Source: Chitinophagaceae bacterium (GTDB lineage Bacteria > Bacteroidota > Bacteroidia > Chitinophagales > Chitinophagaceae). From it: a stretch of DNA of 64,000 nucleotides. The DNA is taken from the NCBI GenBank assembly GCA_023957125.1, contig JAMLHL010000006.1, forward strand, positions 62,001-126,000. Reading direction: 5' to 3'. Of this stretch, positions 62,349 to 64,000 are shown piece by piece. Position numbers and translations under genes: made by a program. The notes under the pieces were generated by a model. That model was given only the letters and a program-made list of their open reading frames with translations, searched no databases and was not told where the DNA came from. How positions within the stretch are numbered: the first letter of the stretch is position 1; each line of letters starts with the position of its first letter.

Positions 62349-64000
62349 ATGATCAGACTCAAAAGCAAAATATCCTGGTGCGCTTTTTTTCTTTTTATTT
62401 TAGCTAACGGATACGGACAGGTGAACTGGCAGGTAACCGAACTGGTGCCGGGAGGAAGATTTGACGCCGTTGCAGATCTTGGCAATGGAACAGTGATTAT
62501 GGGCTCCCGGTCGCCCGATCCGGGACATATCTTCAGGAGTACCGATTACGGTGTTTCATGGGCGAAGCTGGATGTTTCAACGCGGGAGGAAAATACCATG
62601 CACAACAACGGGATATTGTGTATGGCCGGAGGACGGGGTGATGATGCCTACCTGATCACTACCAATGCGCAGATCTGGCGTTCGGAAGACAGGGGATTGA
62701 ACTGGAAAAAAATTAACCTGCTGAAAGATTCGAAAGATAAATATGTGTATCCTTACGGACTTTGTGTTACTCCTTTAGGAACCATCCTGGCTACGACCGA
62801 CCGTAGTATTTACAGGAGTACCGACAGGGGATTGAGCTTTGAGAGGATCGGCCCCATATCTGATTCAAATATTTATCGCTTGCAACTGATCAGCGATGGT
62901 ATTATAGTTAATGGTTGGGACGGTACTTTATACAGAAGTGTGGATGATGGAAGAACCTGGCAATCCTATGTGAAGGCTGATACGAGCCCGCTGTTTGCCA
63001 CCGAATATTTAGGCTCTTACAAGATATTACAGGGAGCGCAATCGGGTAATATTTATGCTGTCAGCGAGGGATCGCGAGGCGGGAACAGTAAAAAACTTGC
63101 CGGATTAAAAGGAGCCGCCGACGATTTTGTTTACCTGGGCTATCACACGGTTATCTACAGTACATATACCGAGGGGAATCATATTTATATCTCCTATGAT
63201 GATGGAAATAACTGGCAGGATATTGGTCCCATCCCAACAGGAGTGAAAGAAGACTGGCTCGATCATGAAATTAAATTGGATAAGGAAGATTCTGTAATTG
63301 TGATTGGGGGCACTCATTTTGGATTTGTAGCCCGGGCTGCTTTTTCAAGAGATGCATTATCCTGGAAATCAAATCCGCCTTCTGCGAATAAAATAATTAA
63401 AAAGAAAAAATTAAAGAAGGCCGTTGTTGGGATGCTGACCGATCATTTTGAACTGAATGAACCGGAAGATATTTTATTAGACGGGAATTATGCTTATGTA
63501 CCCTGCAGAGCGGGTCATAGCCTGGCCGTGATTGATATCTCTGATCCACAAAAGCCGGGATTAGCGGAGAGCTTCAGGGATGAAGAATTGAGAGAAGCCA
63601 TGGGGGTTGATAAGTTTGGTCCGTATATTTTTCTGACCTCCATGGGAAATGAAAGATGCCTGGTATTGAATGCCGAGGATCCTGTTAACCTCAAAAAGAT
63701 ATATAGTTTTCCGGTGGGTGGAGCTGATCAATTTCCAAAAACGCTTCGAAAAGTGAGTTACGTAAACGGGTATCTTTATTTTACCCACGACGGAGAAGGA
63801 GCGCTTTATATAGCCGATGCGCATAACCCTGAGAAGCCTGAGATCATCAGTAAGCTGCAGATGGGTAACGGGGCTTTTGCCGTAAAAGTGGTGGATGATA
63901 TAGCTTATATCGGAGGCTGTGTGGGCTCCAGTTCGGTAAAGGTGGTGGATGTATCGGACAAGTGGAACCCGGTGTTATTGCATACGCTGAAAGACGCTCC
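62349..64000 (+). CDS. Exported BNR/Asp-box plus LVIVD-repeat protein (3' end outside window)
   Basis: The frame is open from ATG 62349 to the right window edge (550 codons). Signal sequence ISWCAFFLFILANGYG. The first half is a propeller with Asp-box-like motifs: STDYGVSW, SEDRGLNW, STDRGLSF, SVDDGRTW and SYDDGNNW (about residues 65-305). From about 380 the chain changes to LVIVD-type repeats (LAVIDISDPQKPGLA, CLVLNAEDPVNLKKIYSF, LYIADAHNPEKPEII, VKVVDVSDKWNPVLL). Two propeller types are joined in one protein. It could be a substrate-binding or scaffolding surface protein rather than an enzyme. The preceding ATG at 62344 runs directly into a stop and is not used. Confidence 0.8.
   Translation, partial: MIRLKSKISWCAFFLFILANGYGQVNWQVTELVPGGRFDAVADLGNGTVIMGSRSPDPGHIFRSTDYGVSWAKLDVSTREENTMHNNGILCMAGGRGDDAYLITTNAQIWRSEDRGLNWKKINLLKDSKDKYVYPYGLCVTPLGTILATTDRSIYRSTDRGLSFERIGPISDSNIYRLQLISDGIIVNGWDGTLYRSVDDGRTWQSYVKADTSPLFATEYLGSYKILQGAQSGNIYAVSEGSRGGNSKKLAGLKGAADDFVYLGYHTVIYSTYTEGNHIYISYDDGNNWQDIGPIPTGVKEDWLDHEIKLDKEDSVIVIGGTHFGFVARAAFSRDALSWKSNPPSANKIIKKKKLKKAVVGMLTDHFELNEPEDILLDGNYAYVPCRAGHSLAVIDISDPQKPGLAESFRDEELREAMGVDKFGPYIFLTSMGNERCLVLNAEDPVNLKKIYSFPVGGADQFPKTLRKVSYVNGYLYFTHDGEGALYIADAHNPEKPEIISKLQMGNGAFAVKVVDDIAYIGGCVGSSSVKVVDVSDKWNPVLLHTLKDA

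Overview
The window looks like chromosome of a Bacteroidota member, most likely from the Chitinophagaceae/Chitinophagales. Three things suggest this: two complete ECF sigma / FecR anti-sigma / SusC / SusD sets, many lipoproteins and BNR or sulfatase enzymes, and Bacteroidota-type promoters (TAnnTTTG at about -7) upstream of several genes. No tRNA, rRNA, CRISPR array, transposase or phage gene was recognised.

Positions 1-25,000 are mostly housekeeping. The region starts with the 5' part of a GNAT acetyltransferase of the type that heads arginine operons. It continues with a geranylgeranylglyceryl phosphate synthase, a B12-dependent ribonucleotide reductase (nrdJ), a GH106-type rhamnosidase, mnmA, an SGNH/SASA esterase, ddh, an alpha/beta-hydrolase lipoprotein, a CNNM/CBS hemolysin-family protein and a PAP2 phosphatase. 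Then come glmM, a cysteine desulfurase, the coaE-yajC-DUF1573-nusB block, and groES-groEL. Three repeat-rich stretches interrupt it: a hairpin cluster at 5.8 kb, a three-unit tandem repeat at 22.1-22.75 kb, and structured hairpin repeats from 26 kb onward.

Positions 25,000-36,900 form a first accessory region: a SUMF1-fold protein, a beta-propeller glycosidase-like lipoprotein, and an ECF sigma gene lying between two arrays of a roughly 86-bp hairpin repeat. The FecR / SusC / SusD / BNR-sialidase-like genes run divergently from the sigma gene. The region ends in the remains of an older locus, with fragments of a sodium:solute symporter and of a GH97 glycosidase.

Positions 37,000-64,000 are a second, collinear polysaccharide utilisation locus (PUL): sigma, FecR, SusC, SusD, sulfatase, a tandem DUF1080 (3-keto-disaccharide hydrolase) protein, a Tat-exported Gfo/Idh oxidoreductase, a GH28-type enzyme, a 1,224-residue heparinase-like lyase fused to a GH105 unsaturated glycuronyl hydrolase, a DUF1961 (YesU-like) protein, a second sulfatase, and a 1,036-residue protein with two sulfatase domains. 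After a gap come a sialate O-acetylesterase, a phytanoyl-CoA-dioxygenase-like protein, and a BNR/LVIVD protein that runs off the right edge. The inferred substrate is a sulfated and acetylated, uronic-acid-containing polysaccharide. Elimination by the lyase, removal of the unsaturated sugar by GH105, desulfation at several positions, and an oxidative (3-keto) branch would work together. The exact glycan cannot be read from the sequence.
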